Source: Minisyncoccus sp023229485 (GTDB lineage: Bacteria; Patescibacteriota; Minisyncoccia; Minisyncoccales; Minisyncoccaceae). Taken from it: 64,000 bases of DNA. Position numbers and translations under genes: made by a program. Of the stretch, positions 9,501-17,911 are shown piece by piece; within the stretch, counting starts at the first letter, position 1, and each line of letters begins with the position of its first letter. Location: positions 62,001-126,000 of the forward strand of contig JBAYMH010000002.1 in the NCBI GenBank assembly GCA_041663645.1, read 5' to 3'. The notes beneath the pieces were generated by a model. It was not told the origin of the DNA. It saw nothing but the letters and a program-made list of their open reading frames with translations, and made no database searches.

Positions 9501-9968
9501 TCTACAAATGGAACAGGTACTATCGGATGGAAAAAGCTTCAGGTAAATGTTTCTAAGACTGCGGGAGCAGGAAAAATTGCTGTTACTAATGCTGAAATAT
9601 GGGTTGATGGAAATATGAAAGTGGATGGAGTTGCAACCATTAACACCTTAGCTGATACTGATTCTTCGGGAAGTATAGTCTTTGTCGCTAACGACGAACA
9701 ACAAATTTCTGGACAAAGAACTTATGAGATTAGAGCAACTATGACTGCTACTAGCGGAATTACTAATGGAGATTATGTAAATTCTAATATTCCAGCAGGT
9801 ACAACCAGTTATGCAGCTCCAAATACATATAGCGTAGTCGCTGCAACACCTGCTACTTTTGTCTGGTCAGATGTCTCTGCTCAGGGCCACAGCGAAAGCA
9901 CAAATGATTGGAATTCTGATTATTTAGTAAGATATTTAGCAACTTCTACTCAGAATTTGACTAGATAA
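6564..9968 (+). CDS. Second surface (S-layer-like) protein, paralogue of 512-4519
   Basis: A secreted 1134-residue paralogue of the first surface protein. Order: signal peptide (about 1-28), peptidoglycan_binding_1-like domain (about 75-165, LGSRGEEVRYLQKFLNSD and YFGYSTKLAVIRFQ), an Asn/Asp-rich linker at about 171-206, long beta-rich repeats aligning with the paralogue, and the shared end FVWSDVSAQ...H. It lacks an insert of about 200 residues found near the C terminus of the first. Codon use is ordinary AT-rich for this genome, unlike the first copy, so it is probably expressed less or under other conditions. A Cys follows the signal peptide in both proteins (FGC, AAC) without a classical lipobox. 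The gene is monocistronic with its own terminator. Confidence 0.85.
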   Translation: MNIKKYILMGGVVIFGLFFSAIAFGCDLDDSSDCSQEELVVIMNNLIQNFSDQSGYVNPATGSSFNELDGFRFSNYLALGSRGEEVRYLQKFLNSDSDTTVAYTGYGSPGWETTYFGYSTKLAVIRFQNKYASEVLYPVKKTRGTGFWGALSIAKANELLGENIGIPDNSDNDNNDSQNNNNDNNNNNNNNNNNNNNNNNNQNNNTVYNGLLSVILSYDNPGATTLVAGQANADLAHFTLTNGSNTEARITNITLRRIGISGDSVLKNVYLFDGSTRLTDSASVSSGVISFNNTYGVFTIPAGGSRIISVKSDIDTNTSGQTVGISLNSIYSNVQISGELPLNGNINTIASATLASVSVSNVQPSGSPTADSASGVRVWESTFNINNKNVRFTRLSLKQINSISSSDVRNFRLLIDGSEVAYSDMLDSNNYVTFTFDRILNTGTRNVKVLADIYGGSSRSIQLSLRSSADIDVKDNDYGVSVAPTGLPATAGAILINVGQFTITPQNSYLPTSVARGGSNVLLGRFNVRATGESIRVESLKFGFTTSNANINSLRNGRVMINSSQAGSTASILKNGTIYYVNYTFQAGIDTTVEFYADIAEDTGIVSGDSSNDISSNDSLAIQMLTQSGNATRQTSYNVIDVPSSTQYNAAVSVSQANVTVFKKSNYGDQATVLPTNNFKIGSWYAVSGTAENVNVNNLSFTINSVTGNTFTNADLSDMYVIYSLDNGSSITSSAKSTVNSTNDYSISFSLPTSRTLSIDLYANLNGVATTGDSLRAALVISGTGSQSGTSMITTSVNGQIISNNIPSLIVSRDASTPIASLVDDYGNVKTVSYKFESQNDTYTISQLSFSIADPSVITSVVLKDGDNIIQTMPSASTVVFNLSSSVYVNSNSSKVLTVEMVMSNVGQGAGNSGAEITTSINLAGCLVRSNNGSLVTPTGTPVAGNKIYVYKAIPTISLLSLPSSTLTPGTQTLSKFAVSTNGTGTIGWKKLQVNVSKTAGAGKIAVTNAEIWVDGNMKVDGVATINTLADTDSSGSIVFVANDEQQISGQRTYEIRATMTATSGITNGDYVNSNIPAGTTSYAAPNTYSVVAATPATFVWSDVSAQGHSESTNDWNSDYLVRYLATSTQNLTR
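7075..7179 (+). repeat. AAT/AAC trinucleotide tract encoding a poly-Asn linker
   Basis: About 35 codons, nearly all AAT or AAC with a few Asp, Ser and Gln codons, join the wall-binding domain to the body of the second surface protein. The tract can expand or shrink by slippage without breaking the frame. The first surface protein uses a poly-Thr tract before its wall-binding domain instead. Confidence 0.85.
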
Positions 9969-9991
9969 ATTTCTACTCAGATCGAAATAAG

Positions 9992-10022
9992 AACCCGACT
10001 TTTGAAAAGTCGGGTTTTATTA
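9992..10022 (+). terminator. Terminator of the second surface-protein gene
   Basis: A stem of at least 9 bp (AACCCGACT with AGTCGGGTT) with a short loop and a T-run begins 24 bases after the stop codon. Confidence 0.85.
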
Positions 10023-10034
10023 TTAACAAGTAAC

Positions 10035-10103
10035 GAGGTCCGACCTGAGGTCGGACCTCAGGTCGGACCTCGCAGCACGCTTTGTCATTTTATGTTCTAA
10101 TAT
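10035..10103. repeat. GAGGTCCGACCT palindrome element with extra half-unit and TTCTAATAT tail
   Basis: The same 25-base inverted repeat as at 4860 and 5914, extended here by one more AGGTCGGACCTC half (10035-10071), then GCAGCACGCTTTGTCATTT and the common tail TTATGTTCTAATAT. A further degenerate GAGGTCCGA follows at about 10109. The three half-units suggest slippage or nested insertion. Confidence 0.75.
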
Positions 10104-10183
10104 GTCCGAGGTCCGATCTTGTAAGGATTGGGACTTAGGAGAGGAGGGTGTAACAAAAAGTAATTTTATACGTTTTAATTAGT

Positions 10184-10250
10184 AGAGCCACAAAAAGACT
10201 TTAAGGAGTGAAGTAATTTAGCTTTTTGGGATTTTTGTGGCTCTTTGTTT
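10184..10250 (+). terminator. Large-loop hairpin with T-run upstream of the metalloprotease
   Basis: A perfect 13-bp stem (AGAGCCACAAAAA at 10184-10196 with TTTTTGTGGCTCT at 10232-10244) encloses a 35-base loop and is followed by TTTGTTTTTT. It would terminate plus-strand transcription. The unusually long loop leaves room for a small RNA or attenuator; nothing upstream identifies one. Confidence 0.6.
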
Positions 10251-10289
10251 TTTCTAAAAATTAATTATGAAAAACTAATAGAAAACATT

Positions 10290-10317
10290 TTGAATTATTT
10301 TTTAATTATGGTAAACT
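10290..10317 (+). promoter_or_regulatory. Promoter of the metalloprotease gene
   Basis: A -35 TTGAAT (10290-10295), a 16-base spacer and an extended -10 (TG-G-TAAACT, -10 at 10312-10317) lie just before the ATG at 10327. The predicted start site falls within a few bases of the start codon, implying a leaderless or nearly leaderless mRNA. Confidence 0.55.
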
Positions 10318-10326
10318 ATACAAATA

Positions 10327-11802
10327 ATGATTAATTACATATTTAAAAGAGCATTTTTTGTAGGACTCTTTTTGTTTTTTATAGGATTTTGTCCTGCAGT
10401 TAACGCCGACACTATTGGTCAGCGTGTTTCTTTTATTGTAGAGCCTCAATATAGCTCTTCTGGTCTTAATAAAACTAATGCTGTGTTAGTTAAAGCTGGG
10501 AGTGGACTTTATTTTTATCTAGAAGAATCCTTTTGGAATAGTAAAAAAGAATCGGAAAAAAGTGATATTATTTCTACGCTAGAGGGCCTTGATAAGGAAT
10601 TTATTTCTAATATTAAGCCAAAGCTTAATAGTGCTTTTGGTACTGAAAATACTCCGGGAATAGATAATGATGTTAAAATTACTATTTTATTTTATCCCCT
10701 CAAGGGAAGTGCTAGAGGATATGTTCGAAATGTTGATGAGTATAGTCGATTTACTAATCCTGCCTCAAATGAAAGAGAAATTGTTTACTTAAACAGCGAG
10801 TATATTCAAAGTAATTATTTGAAAGAATTTTTTACTCATGAATACATGCATCTAATTACGATGAATCAAAAAGAGCTTCAGTCTGACGGTCATGCCGAAG
10901 AAGTTTGGCTAGCAGAAGCTTTTTCAGAATATGCTATTTCGTATGTTGGGTATAACAACAAAGAAAATAGTTATATCGAAAATAGAATAAATGTTTTTGT
11001 GAATAATCCATCTAATTCTTTGAATGAGTGGGGAAATGACATCGCGGACTATGGAATGGTGTCTATTTTTAGTAATTATTTGGTGGAAAAGTATGGGATT
11101 AAGGTTTTGTCTGACGCCATAAGATCAAAAAAAACAGGAATTGATAGTATAAACGAATCGTTGGTTAAAAATGGATATAAAGAAACTTTTCAAAAAATAT
11201 TTACAGATTTTACGGTCGCTGTATATCTAAATGATTGTAACGTTTCGGAGAAGTTTTGTTTTAGAGGGGCTGCACTGAAAGATATGCATGTTTTTACTAT
11301 GAATAACTTTTTACCATCTTCAGGAGAAAGTAATCTCTTCTTGGGACAGAGTATATCTAATTATTCTGCACAGTGGCAAAAATTTATTGGAGGAACAGGA
11401 GATATAAAATTTAAATTCAAAGGACCACCAAATGGATATTCTTCTGTTTATTATATTATTAAAAAACCAAACGATGAGATTATTGTAGATTATTTAAGAT
11501 TGTCTTCTGTGACTAAAGAAGGAGAGGTTGTGATAAAAGGAGTGGGGAAAAATGTTTTATCTATTATTTTTATTCCCTCCATTGTTACATTTAATACAAC
11601 AGATACTTCAAGCAAGTATTACTATTCCTTGAGTGCTTCTACTTTTGTTTCTACTCCAACTGTTCAAACGTTACCGATTTCGATCGATAAACCTCTTAGC
11701 AATATGACTAAGGATGAATTAATAAATGTTTTGCTTCGCTTGCTTTATTATTTGATTTCTCAACAGCAAATGAAGTATTCTACCTCAACGGTCGTTTACT
11801 AA
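10327..11802 (+). CDS. Secreted zinc metalloprotease (gluzincin-like)
   Basis: A 491-residue exported protease. Residues 1-27 form a signal peptide. HEYMH at 171-175 is the HExxH zinc site with Glu172 as catalytic base, and WLAEAFSEY supplies the third ligand, Glu197, in the E-x3-E/Y arrangement usual for gluzincins related to M30. A beta-rich region follows (about 330-450). The C-terminal NMTKDELINVLLRLLYYLI segment is helical and hydrophobic and may attach the protein to the surface. The gene stands alone between terminators. The substrate is unknown; surface proteins or host proteins are both possible. The start is supported by a promoter immediately upstream. Confidence 0.8.
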   Translation: MINYIFKRAFFVGLFLFFIGFCPAVNADTIGQRVSFIVEPQYSSSGLNKTNAVLVKAGSGLYFYLEESFWNSKKESEKSDIISTLEGLDKEFISNIKPKLNSAFGTENTPGIDNDVKITILFYPLKGSARGYVRNVDEYSRFTNPASNEREIVYLNSEYIQSNYLKEFFTHEYMHLITMNQKELQSDGHAEEVWLAEAFSEYAISYVGYNNKENSYIENRINVFVNNPSNSLNEWGNDIADYGMVSIFSNYLVEKYGIKVLSDAIRSKKTGIDSINESLVKNGYKETFQKIFTDFTVAVYLNDCNVSEKFCFRGAALKDMHVFTMNNFLPSSGESNLFLGQSISNYSAQWQKFIGGTGDIKFKFKGPPNGYSSVYYIIKKPNDEIIVDYLRLSSVTKEGEVVIKGVGKNVLSIIFIPSIVTFNTTDTSSKYYYSLSASTFVSTPTVQTLPISIDKPLSNMTKDELINVLLRLLYYLISQQQMKYSTSTVVY

Positions 11803-11872
11803 TATTTAAAATTTGATTTTTTGAAAGTTATTTATTATAATCTATTTATAGTTAATAATTGAGGATTTAAAG

Positions 11873-11899
11873 TCCCGCTTGGTTTAGGTGGGATTTTTT
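11873..11899 (+). terminator. Terminator after the metalloprotease gene
   Basis: A 7-bp stem (TCCCGCT with GGTGGGA, two G-U pairs) is followed by TTTTTT. It resembles the hairpin at 5023-5047 in having AAAGTCC just before or within the left arm. Confidence 0.65.
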
Positions 11900-12090
11900 G
11901 TATAAAACTAGTTCTTTTTGATTAGCACCTTTCGTTTTTAAATTGTAATTTAGAAATATTAGAGGTAAAAAATAATATAGAGTATCTAATATTTGAAATG
12001 CAAATTTGAAACTCAATTTATTGTGTTTTAAATTTGTCTATCAAATTCCCTTGAGGAATATGTTTATAAATAATAATTAATATTGATCAA

Positions 12091-12738
12091 ATGAAAAATA
12101 AAGTAATTCTTGTCGCTATTTGTGCAATAATAATTTTTTTGATAGCAGGAATAATTTTTTATAACTATTACGATAAGAAAAAGGGAATTTACCCTGTTTC
12201 TTCAGTTAGCGAAGAGGTGCAAAAGAAAACGATTTATTATCGTGATTTTATACGAAGTGATCGAGATGGCGAAGTATGGCTGAATAGCAACAAGGCGAAA
12301 GTTTCGATGAAAATCCCTCAAGGGTGGGAAACTTTTGAAACTTCTTTTTCTGCCTTTTCTACTCGAACAAAAGATTTTATTCCTTTGAATAATGACATTA
12401 GTAAAATTCCTTTTCCTTCGGCTGGTTGTTGGATTAATTTTGATGTTCAAATTGACGAACAAAAAGAGGGTTATGAAAATTTGACGCAGTCAATTCTAAA
12501 TAGTCCAGAATATTTTGAAGGGGGAGATGGGTCTGAGCAAAAAATAAAAATTGGCGATTTGGATGCATTAAAAAATACGTCAAGCCAAGAAAATGGGACT
12601 ATAAGCGGTAAGGGTGTTTTTGTTAAAATCCCAAAGGACAATTTTACGTATAAAATAGAATCTTTTTTATTTGGTAAGGACAAAGAATTGTGTGAAAAAG
12701 AATTTGATGACTTTTTAAACTCTTTGGTCATTAAATAA
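12091..12738 (+). CDS. Membrane-anchored protein of unknown function
   Basis: A 215-residue protein with one N-terminal membrane segment (about residues 4-25) and a soluble extracytoplasmic domain. The domain carries KVSMKIPQGWETFE, a pattern often seen in small lipoprotein-like or PsbP-like beta folds, but I cannot assign a family. It has two Cys residues, in SAGCWIN and ELCEKEF. The gene ends 10 bases before the giant secreted protein at 12749, so the two are probably co-transcribed and may act together at the surface. Confidence 0.6.
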   Translation: MKNKVILVAICAIIIFLIAGIIFYNYYDKKKGIYPVSSVSEEVQKKTIYYRDFIRSDRDGEVWLNSNKAKVSMKIPQGWETFETSFSAFSTRTKDFIPLNNDISKIPFPSAGCWINFDVQIDEQKEGYENLTQSILNSPEYFEGGDGSEQKIKIGDLDALKNTSSQENGTISGKGVFVKIPKDNFTYKIESFLFGKDKELCEKEFDDFLNSLVIK

Positions 12739-12748
12739 AACTAAAAAA

Positions 12749-15700
12749 ATGGAATTTGCCAAAAAATGGCCTTGGGTGATTTTGGTGTTTTTTGTGTTCT
12801 TATTCGTGTCTTTTTCGGTAGTACTTGCTTTTGATTTTAATTTTTTAAATTTTAGTAAAGAAAATGGTCAAGAAGAATTATCAGAGGTGGATTCAAAAAG
12901 GATTGTTGGATTGGCCTCGAGTGTGCTTGAAAATCAATGGACGAAGCTTTTTGTAGGCGGAGCATCTCCAGAAGAATTAACCGCACTTTCTTTTTTAAGA
13001 CAGGCAAGTGTTTTCGATTTTTGGAATTATGCTTTGGCTGACTTGCCGGCAGATGCAGTTGTCGGAGTTTTAAAAATAGTTATTGACGATGCTTTTTCTG
13101 AAAACAAAAAAGATTTAGCAAAAACTTTACTAGAAAAGATAGAAGAACTTTCTGTTAGCGAAGCTGTAAAAGTAGCTAAAGAAGAATTACTTATTAATCA
13201 AACTAAGGTTGCGTTTGGTGCAATGCGTGGAGTGAATTCTAAGGATAATAAGGAAGTAATTTTTCAATATGTTATTGTTTATCAATCAACTGGAGATAAA
13301 AAAGGGAATATGACTATTCGGTTCTATTCTCCAAAAGAGATATTACCCCCACAAAGCAAGGCATCTTATGGGTTAGCCTTAGGATTTATAAATTCGCTAG
13401 AAAAAAACGAAAAATTACCTCCATTTATTTTTGAGGCAAGAGGAGAAGTAAAAGAGTATTTACTCGGAAGTTATAAATTTATTTCATCTGTGAATACAAA
13501 AACTTCATTTTCTAACAACGTACCCGACTTGGCTTTAACTCCCGTTTCTTGGAAAGAAAGATACATTTTTTCTTCGATGGAAGAAATTATAAAAAATATT
13601 CCGATAATCGGTAGTTTTTTAAATAAGGCTGAGTCAGCGGAGTTTTTAAATGGATCGGGTAATGAAAATAATATAAATAAAGAAATATCTAATATTATTG
13701 AAAATAAAAGTATCTCGGACGAGGTGATTGCTTCGGTTGACAATAAGGAAGATAAAAAGACAGAAAAACCTTCTGAAGTAAAAATAATAGTAGATAAAAA
13801 AGAAAGTAATAAATTAAAAACGAGTTCTAAAAAGGCTACTGTTTCTAATAAAAAAGAAAAGACGGTAAAGCAATCGACAATTGAAAAAAAGGAATTAAAC
13901 ATTAATAATTTATCAAAGGAAGAAAAAAATAATTTTCTTATTTTAGCGTTGCAAGAATATAGTGATTTATTATTAGAAGAAGAGAACCAAAAGAAAAAAC
14001 AAAAAGAGAAAGATGAAAAAATAGAAGATCAAAAAAATAAAAAAATAGAAGAGGAAAATAAAAAACAAAAAGAAGCTCTTTTGGCAATAAAAAAGAAAGA
14101 AAAGATATCTAAAGAATGTCCACGAGATAATTATGGACAAAATAAAAGAGAAACAATTGTTTTTAATGAATTTGCTTGGATGGGAGATAAGAAGGATTCG
14201 GCTAATGAATGGATAGAATTGAAAAATATTGGAAGCAAAAAAGTGGATATTGAAGGATGGAAGATAGAGGGGAAAAATAGCAAAAAAGACATTGTTTTCG
14301 AGGAGTCGTGTATCGTTGAGCCTAATGGCTTTGTACTTTTAGAGAGGAGTGAAAAATCTGTGCCGAATATAAAAGCCGATTTTCTTTTTGGAGATCCGTT
14401 GAATAATAGTAATGAAAAATTTTTACTTTACGACGATACTTGTGCTCTTCATGATAGCGTGAACGCTGATCCTGTTTGGCCAGCAGGGAATAATAGTGAA
14501 AAGCGTACAATGGAGATGGCAGGTGATTTTACATGGCACACATATTCTGGTTCTGCCGTTGAAGGAATTTTTGGTACTCCAAAAGCAGAAAATTCTAAAT
14601 ATGATTATCTTGTTGAAAAACGAGTTCCTCAGTCAAAATCTACTAGTATTTCATCTAGTTCAAGTTCTTCTTCTAATAATAACGTTACCGAAACAGTAAA
14701 TTATTGTAGTCAAGAAAATCTTGGAAGTTCTAAATTATCTCCAGCTGTCATAAGTGAAGTTTCGTGGATGGGTTCTTCTAATAGCAGTAGCGATGAATGG
14801 ATTGAACTAAAAAATGTTACCAATGAAGATCTTTTTTTGAATGGATGGCAACTATTAGATAAGAATAGCGATATAAAGATTTCTTTCGGGGCAAGTGAGA
14901 AAATTGAGGCGAATGGATTTTATCTGCTTGAGAGAACGGACGATAATTCTGTTCCGAATATTTTAGCCGATAAGATTTATACAGGTGCTTTGAGTGATAA
15001 GGACGAATCGTTGAGATTGTTCGATAATAGTTGCAGTCTTATAGATGAAGTTGTCGCAAGCTCAAGTTGGGCAGCTGGCGAAAGTAGTGGCAAGAAGACG
15101 ATGGAAAGAAGTGATGATTTAAAAAGTTGGCAATCATATTCAAATAGTAATAGCGATATTGTATCGGGACTATTCGGAACTCCTAAAAAATCAAATAGTA
15201 TATTTGTTAACGAAGAAAATAATGAAGAAAATAATGAAGAAAATGAAAATGATAGCGAGAATGAGGAACAGGAGGAGGAAGAAAACGAGACTGGAAAAGA
15301 AGATGAAAATGAAAATACTGTCGATGACTTATTTGAGGAAAAGTCTATATCAAATTTTTCTGTTACTTCTGGAAGTTTTAAAAATCAGATTATTTTGGAG
15401 TGGGATAAAGTGTCAAATGCAATTGGTTATGAAATTTATTATAGCTTAGAAAATGAGATTAATGACGATAATCTAATTAAAATTGATGAATATGTGTTGC
15501 CCGAAATAATCGAGAATGATAGTAAAATAAAAGCAATAATTTCTGACCTTTATTTTGGTAAAAAATACTATTTTGCAATAAGGGCAAAAAATAATGAAGA
15601 AAAATTTTCTTTATTGTCGGAAAAAATAGAGAAAACAATTGAAAAAATGTCTCCAGTTTTATCATCTAAATATGGAGGATATAATAATAGTTATAAATAT

Positions 15701-16831
15701 GATTTTTCTGGACCAATGCGATTTAGTAATGCAAGTCAAGTTGATAAAGTTATGGAATTATCTATGAGACATTCCGGGTATGTTGTTGTTGACGAAAATA
15801 ATAATATGTATCTATATGCCGGAATTGGAGATAATTCGGGAATTTATTGTTTTGATTCGTCTGGTATATTAAGATGGGTTTTTACGGCTCAAGCAGGTAA
15901 TCCATTCATAGGTCAAGACGGAACGATATACTTCAATAATAGCTCTTATCTTTTTGCTTTATCTCCTTCGGGAAAATTAAAATGGAAAGAAAAATTTAAT
16001 ATGATTTTATCTAAAGATCCTTTACTTGATAAAGATGGAAATATATTTATGATGGTTATTGATAGCGATGCTTCTAGACCAGACTTATTTATGATAAAAG
16101 ATTTGGGACTTAGTGCTAGTCGAGAAGCTCTAATTTTATCTAGTCAATTACTTGGGGATCAAAATCTTTCAAAATACTCTGAACTAACAATGAGTGATGA
16201 TGAAGAAATTTATCTTGGACTTTCTAATAAATTAATAAAATATAAATATGGGCAGGGTATTGTTGATAGCAGAACTTTTTCCGCACAATGCAGTCCCTCA
16301 TATAGTGCTTCTTGTAGTAACTATACTCCAAGTATTACGAAAATTAGTATTGCTCAAAATGGAAATGTCTATGTTTTTTTAAATGCTGCATATATTGGTG
16401 ATGCCGCTAATTTTAATGGCATCTATGCATTAAGCTCTTCTAATCTTTCTGGTGACTATCTTTGGTATATCAACGATGCTTATCCTTTGGCAGTTAATCA
16501 AGATAGCGTTTTTATTTATAGAATGGTTTCTAGTATATTTTCTTATAAATCCTGGATTATTTCTTTTGATGCAAATACAGGCAAAGAAAAATGGACGAAA
16601 GAGTGGGATGATGTTGCTAAAAAACCGATTATTATAATAGACGATGAAGACGTTATATATGTATATAATAATCGACAAATTATTGGATATGATTCAAATA
16701 ATATATCTAATAAGGACCCGACAAAAGATATTGTTTATCAGCTAGATGTTGACGAGGAGGATATGCGGGTTTCTGTTTCTGAAAATAATATATATTTTTC
16801 TGGAAAAAATATAAGCAAAATATCAAAATAA
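12749..16831 (+). CDS. Giant exported protein with two lamin-tail domains, FN3 and beta-propeller
   Basis: A 1360-residue protein with an N-terminal signal or anchor segment (about 8-30). Domains in order: an N-terminal region of unknown fold (about 40-290); a Lys/Glu-rich coiled-coil-prone stretch (about 330-455); lamin-tail domain 1 (about 467-610, NEFAWMG and NEWIELKNIG); a Ser-rich linker; lamin-tail domain 2 (about 664-805, SEVSWMG and DEWIELKN); a poly-Glu/Asn acidic linker (about 815-860); a fibronectin type III domain (about 866-960); and PQQ-like beta-propeller repeats (about 1005-1360). Both lamin-tail domains end in FGTPK. I infer a surface adhesin or scaffold. No enzymatic motif is visible. 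Confidence 0.75.
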   Translation: MEFAKKWPWVILVFFVFLFVSFSVVLAFDFNFLNFSKENGQEELSEVDSKRIVGLASSVLENQWTKLFVGGASPEELTALSFLRQASVFDFWNYALADLPADAVVGVLKIVIDDAFSENKKDLAKTLLEKIEELSVSEAVKVAKEELLINQTKVAFGAMRGVNSKDNKEVIFQYVIVYQSTGDKKGNMTIRFYSPKEILPPQSKASYGLALGFINSLEKNEKLPPFIFEARGEVKEYLLGSYKFISSVNTKTSFSNNVPDLALTPVSWKERYIFSSMEEIIKNIPIIGSFLNKAESAEFLNGSGNENNINKEISNIIENKSISDEVIASVDNKEDKKTEKPSEVKIIVDKKESNKLKTSSKKATVSNKKEKTVKQSTIEKKELNINNLSKEEKNNFLILALQEYSDLLLEEENQKKKQKEKDEKIEDQKNKKIEEENKKQKEALLAIKKKEKISKECPRDNYGQNKRETIVFNEFAWMGDKKDSANEWIELKNIGSKKVDIEGWKIEGKNSKKDIVFEESCIVEPNGFVLLERSEKSVPNIKADFLFGDPLNNSNEKFLLYDDTCALHDSVNADPVWPAGNNSEKRTMEMAGDFTWHTYSGSAVEGIFGTPKAENSKYDYLVEKRVPQSKSTSISSSSSSSSNNNVTETVNYCSQENLGSSKLSPAVISEVSWMGSSNSSSDEWIELKNVTNEDLFLNGWQLLDKNSDIKISFGASEKIEANGFYLLERTDDNSVPNILADKIYTGALSDKDESLRLFDNSCSLIDEVVASSSWAAGESSGKKTMERSDDLKSWQSYSNSNSDIVSGLFGTPKKSNSIFVNEENNEENNEENENDSENEEQEEEENETGKEDENENTVDDLFEEKSISNFSVTSGSFKNQIILEWDKVSNAIGYEIYYSLENEINDDNLIKIDEYVLPEIIENDSKIKAIISDLYFGKKYYFAIRAKNNEEKFSLLSEKIEKTIEKMSPVLSSKYGGYNNSYKYDFSGPMRFSNASQVDKVMELSMRHSGYVVVDENNNMYLYAGIGDNSGIYCFDSSGILRWVFTAQAGNPFIGQDGTIYFNNSSYLFALSPSGKLKWKEKFNMILSKDPLLDKDGNIFMMVIDSDASRPDLFMIKDLGLSASREALILSSQLLGDQNLSKYSELTMSDDEEIYLGLSNKLIKYKYGQGIVDSRTFSAQCSPSYSASCSNYTPSITKISIAQNGNVYVFLNAAYIGDAANFNGIYALSSSNLSGDYLWYINDAYPLAVNQDSVFIYRMVSSIFSYKSWIISFDANTGKEKWTKEWDDVAKKPIIIIDDEDVIYVYNNRQIIGYDSNNISNKDPTKDIVYQLDVDEEDMRVSVSENNIYFSGKNISKISK

Positions 16832-16962
16832 AATGAAATATGTTTCTATTGTTAACAAATGAATAAATTTTTTTATTAATACTATTTGTTATTAAGGAAT
16901 AATTGTAAAAAGGAGAAATAATGAGGCCAGGCCAATTTTTGGGTTTGGCTTTATTTATTTTA

Positions 16963-16971
16963 TGGTATAAT
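16963..16971 (+). promoter_or_regulatory. Extended -10 promoter upstream of the Cys-rich protein
   Basis: TG-G-TATAAT lies 31 bases before the ATG at 17003. A weak hairpin with GCCAA/TTGGC arms and a T-rich tail (16931-16956) directly precedes it and probably terminates transcription from the giant gene. A second TATAAT-like box lies at about 16979-16984. Confidence 0.5.
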
Positions 16972-17002
16972 GTATTTAGTATAATTTATTAAGTAAAAAT
17001 AT

Positions 17003-17848
17003 ATGAAAACAAAAGACATTTTAATTATTATTTTGCTTTTAATATTAGGCGGATTAGCTTATTATGTTTTTAGTGTTTTTTATCTTAATCCTAATTTGGC
17101 ACCAGTAGAGGTGCAAACTGTACCAGAAGTAAAGGAGGTGACAATACCAACAAAAGGAAAATCGACCCTTGTTTTGGATAATTGTGATTTACAGAACTAT
17201 GGTCTAGATTGTAAGATTACTAAGTTTTTGGAAGAAAATTTAGCTTGGACAAATAATAGCGAGGGAATGGATTTTTGTTCTTATGATATGTTGGGCGAGA
17301 TAGGAGATAATATATATTTAGTTGCATTATGCCAAGAATTTTACGTAAGTCGAGAGGAAATGGTTTGTCCTGATGAGAATACGTTAAATAAATGTTTTGT
17401 TTCAAAAGATAAAAGCGAGTGTTCTGCTTGTAGGTCTCAAGCGGTTGATTCAAGAATTGTTCAGGGCGGGGGAGTATTAACTCCTACTAAACTTACAAAA
17501 CAAGGCGAAAGTTATGTATTATGGGTTCCAAGAGATGGTGACTTGTACGATAAAGATATTGCGGCAGAGTTTCCAAGTGAAATTATGAATGTAATGTTAA
17601 AAAGTTCAAAAGACTTAGAAGTGACAACAATAGAAAGAGCAGAAAAATATTTTGGAGCAAAAGCTTCTTTTAATAGTAAAAAAATTACTGAAAATTCTTG
17701 CACTTCATCAATTGATTGTGGTGATGTTCCCGGAGAGTTTGCCATATTATCAAATTGTCCTCATAAGATGAGATGCGTAGACGCTAAATGTAATGTAGGG
17801 TGTTATGATTTTATTGATCATAAAGAAATGCCTGTTTTAGAAAAATAA
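17003..17848 (+). CDS. Membrane-anchored Cys-rich protein, possible eight-cysteine-cluster domain
   Basis: A 281-residue protein with an N-terminal membrane segment (about 6-29) and a Cys-rich extracytoplasmic part. Cys residues cluster in the middle (VCPDEN, KCFV, ECSACR) and at the C terminus (NSCTSSIDCGDV, SNCPHKMRCVDAKCNVGC). The second cluster resembles the eight-cysteine-cluster domain found in exported proteins of uncultured bacteria; that name is a pattern judgement, not a search result. Disulfide bonding would need an oxidising exterior. Its own promoter and the following gap suggest a separate transcript. Confidence 0.55.
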   Translation: MKTKDILIIILLLILGGLAYYVFSVFYLNPNLAPVEVQTVPEVKEVTIPTKGKSTLVLDNCDLQNYGLDCKITKFLEENLAWTNNSEGMDFCSYDMLGEIGDNIYLVALCQEFYVSREEMVCPDENTLNKCFVSKDKSECSACRSQAVDSRIVQGGGVLTPTKLTKQGESYVLWVPRDGDLYDKDIAAEFPSEIMNVMLKSSKDLEVTTIERAEKYFGAKASFNSKKITENSCTSSIDCGDVPGEFAILSNCPHKMRCVDAKCNVGCYDFIDHKEMPVLEK

Positions 17849-17911
17849 GCCTTTGTATAAGTTTAATTTTATTAACATAATTAATCAATTCTAAATTGAT
17901 AAATAAAAAAA

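Noticed and set aside
4860..10103. CRISPR array from the GAGGTCCGACCT repeats
   Set aside because: Copies are widely and irregularly spaced, each has a conserved tail rather than a unique spacer, and no cas genes are present.
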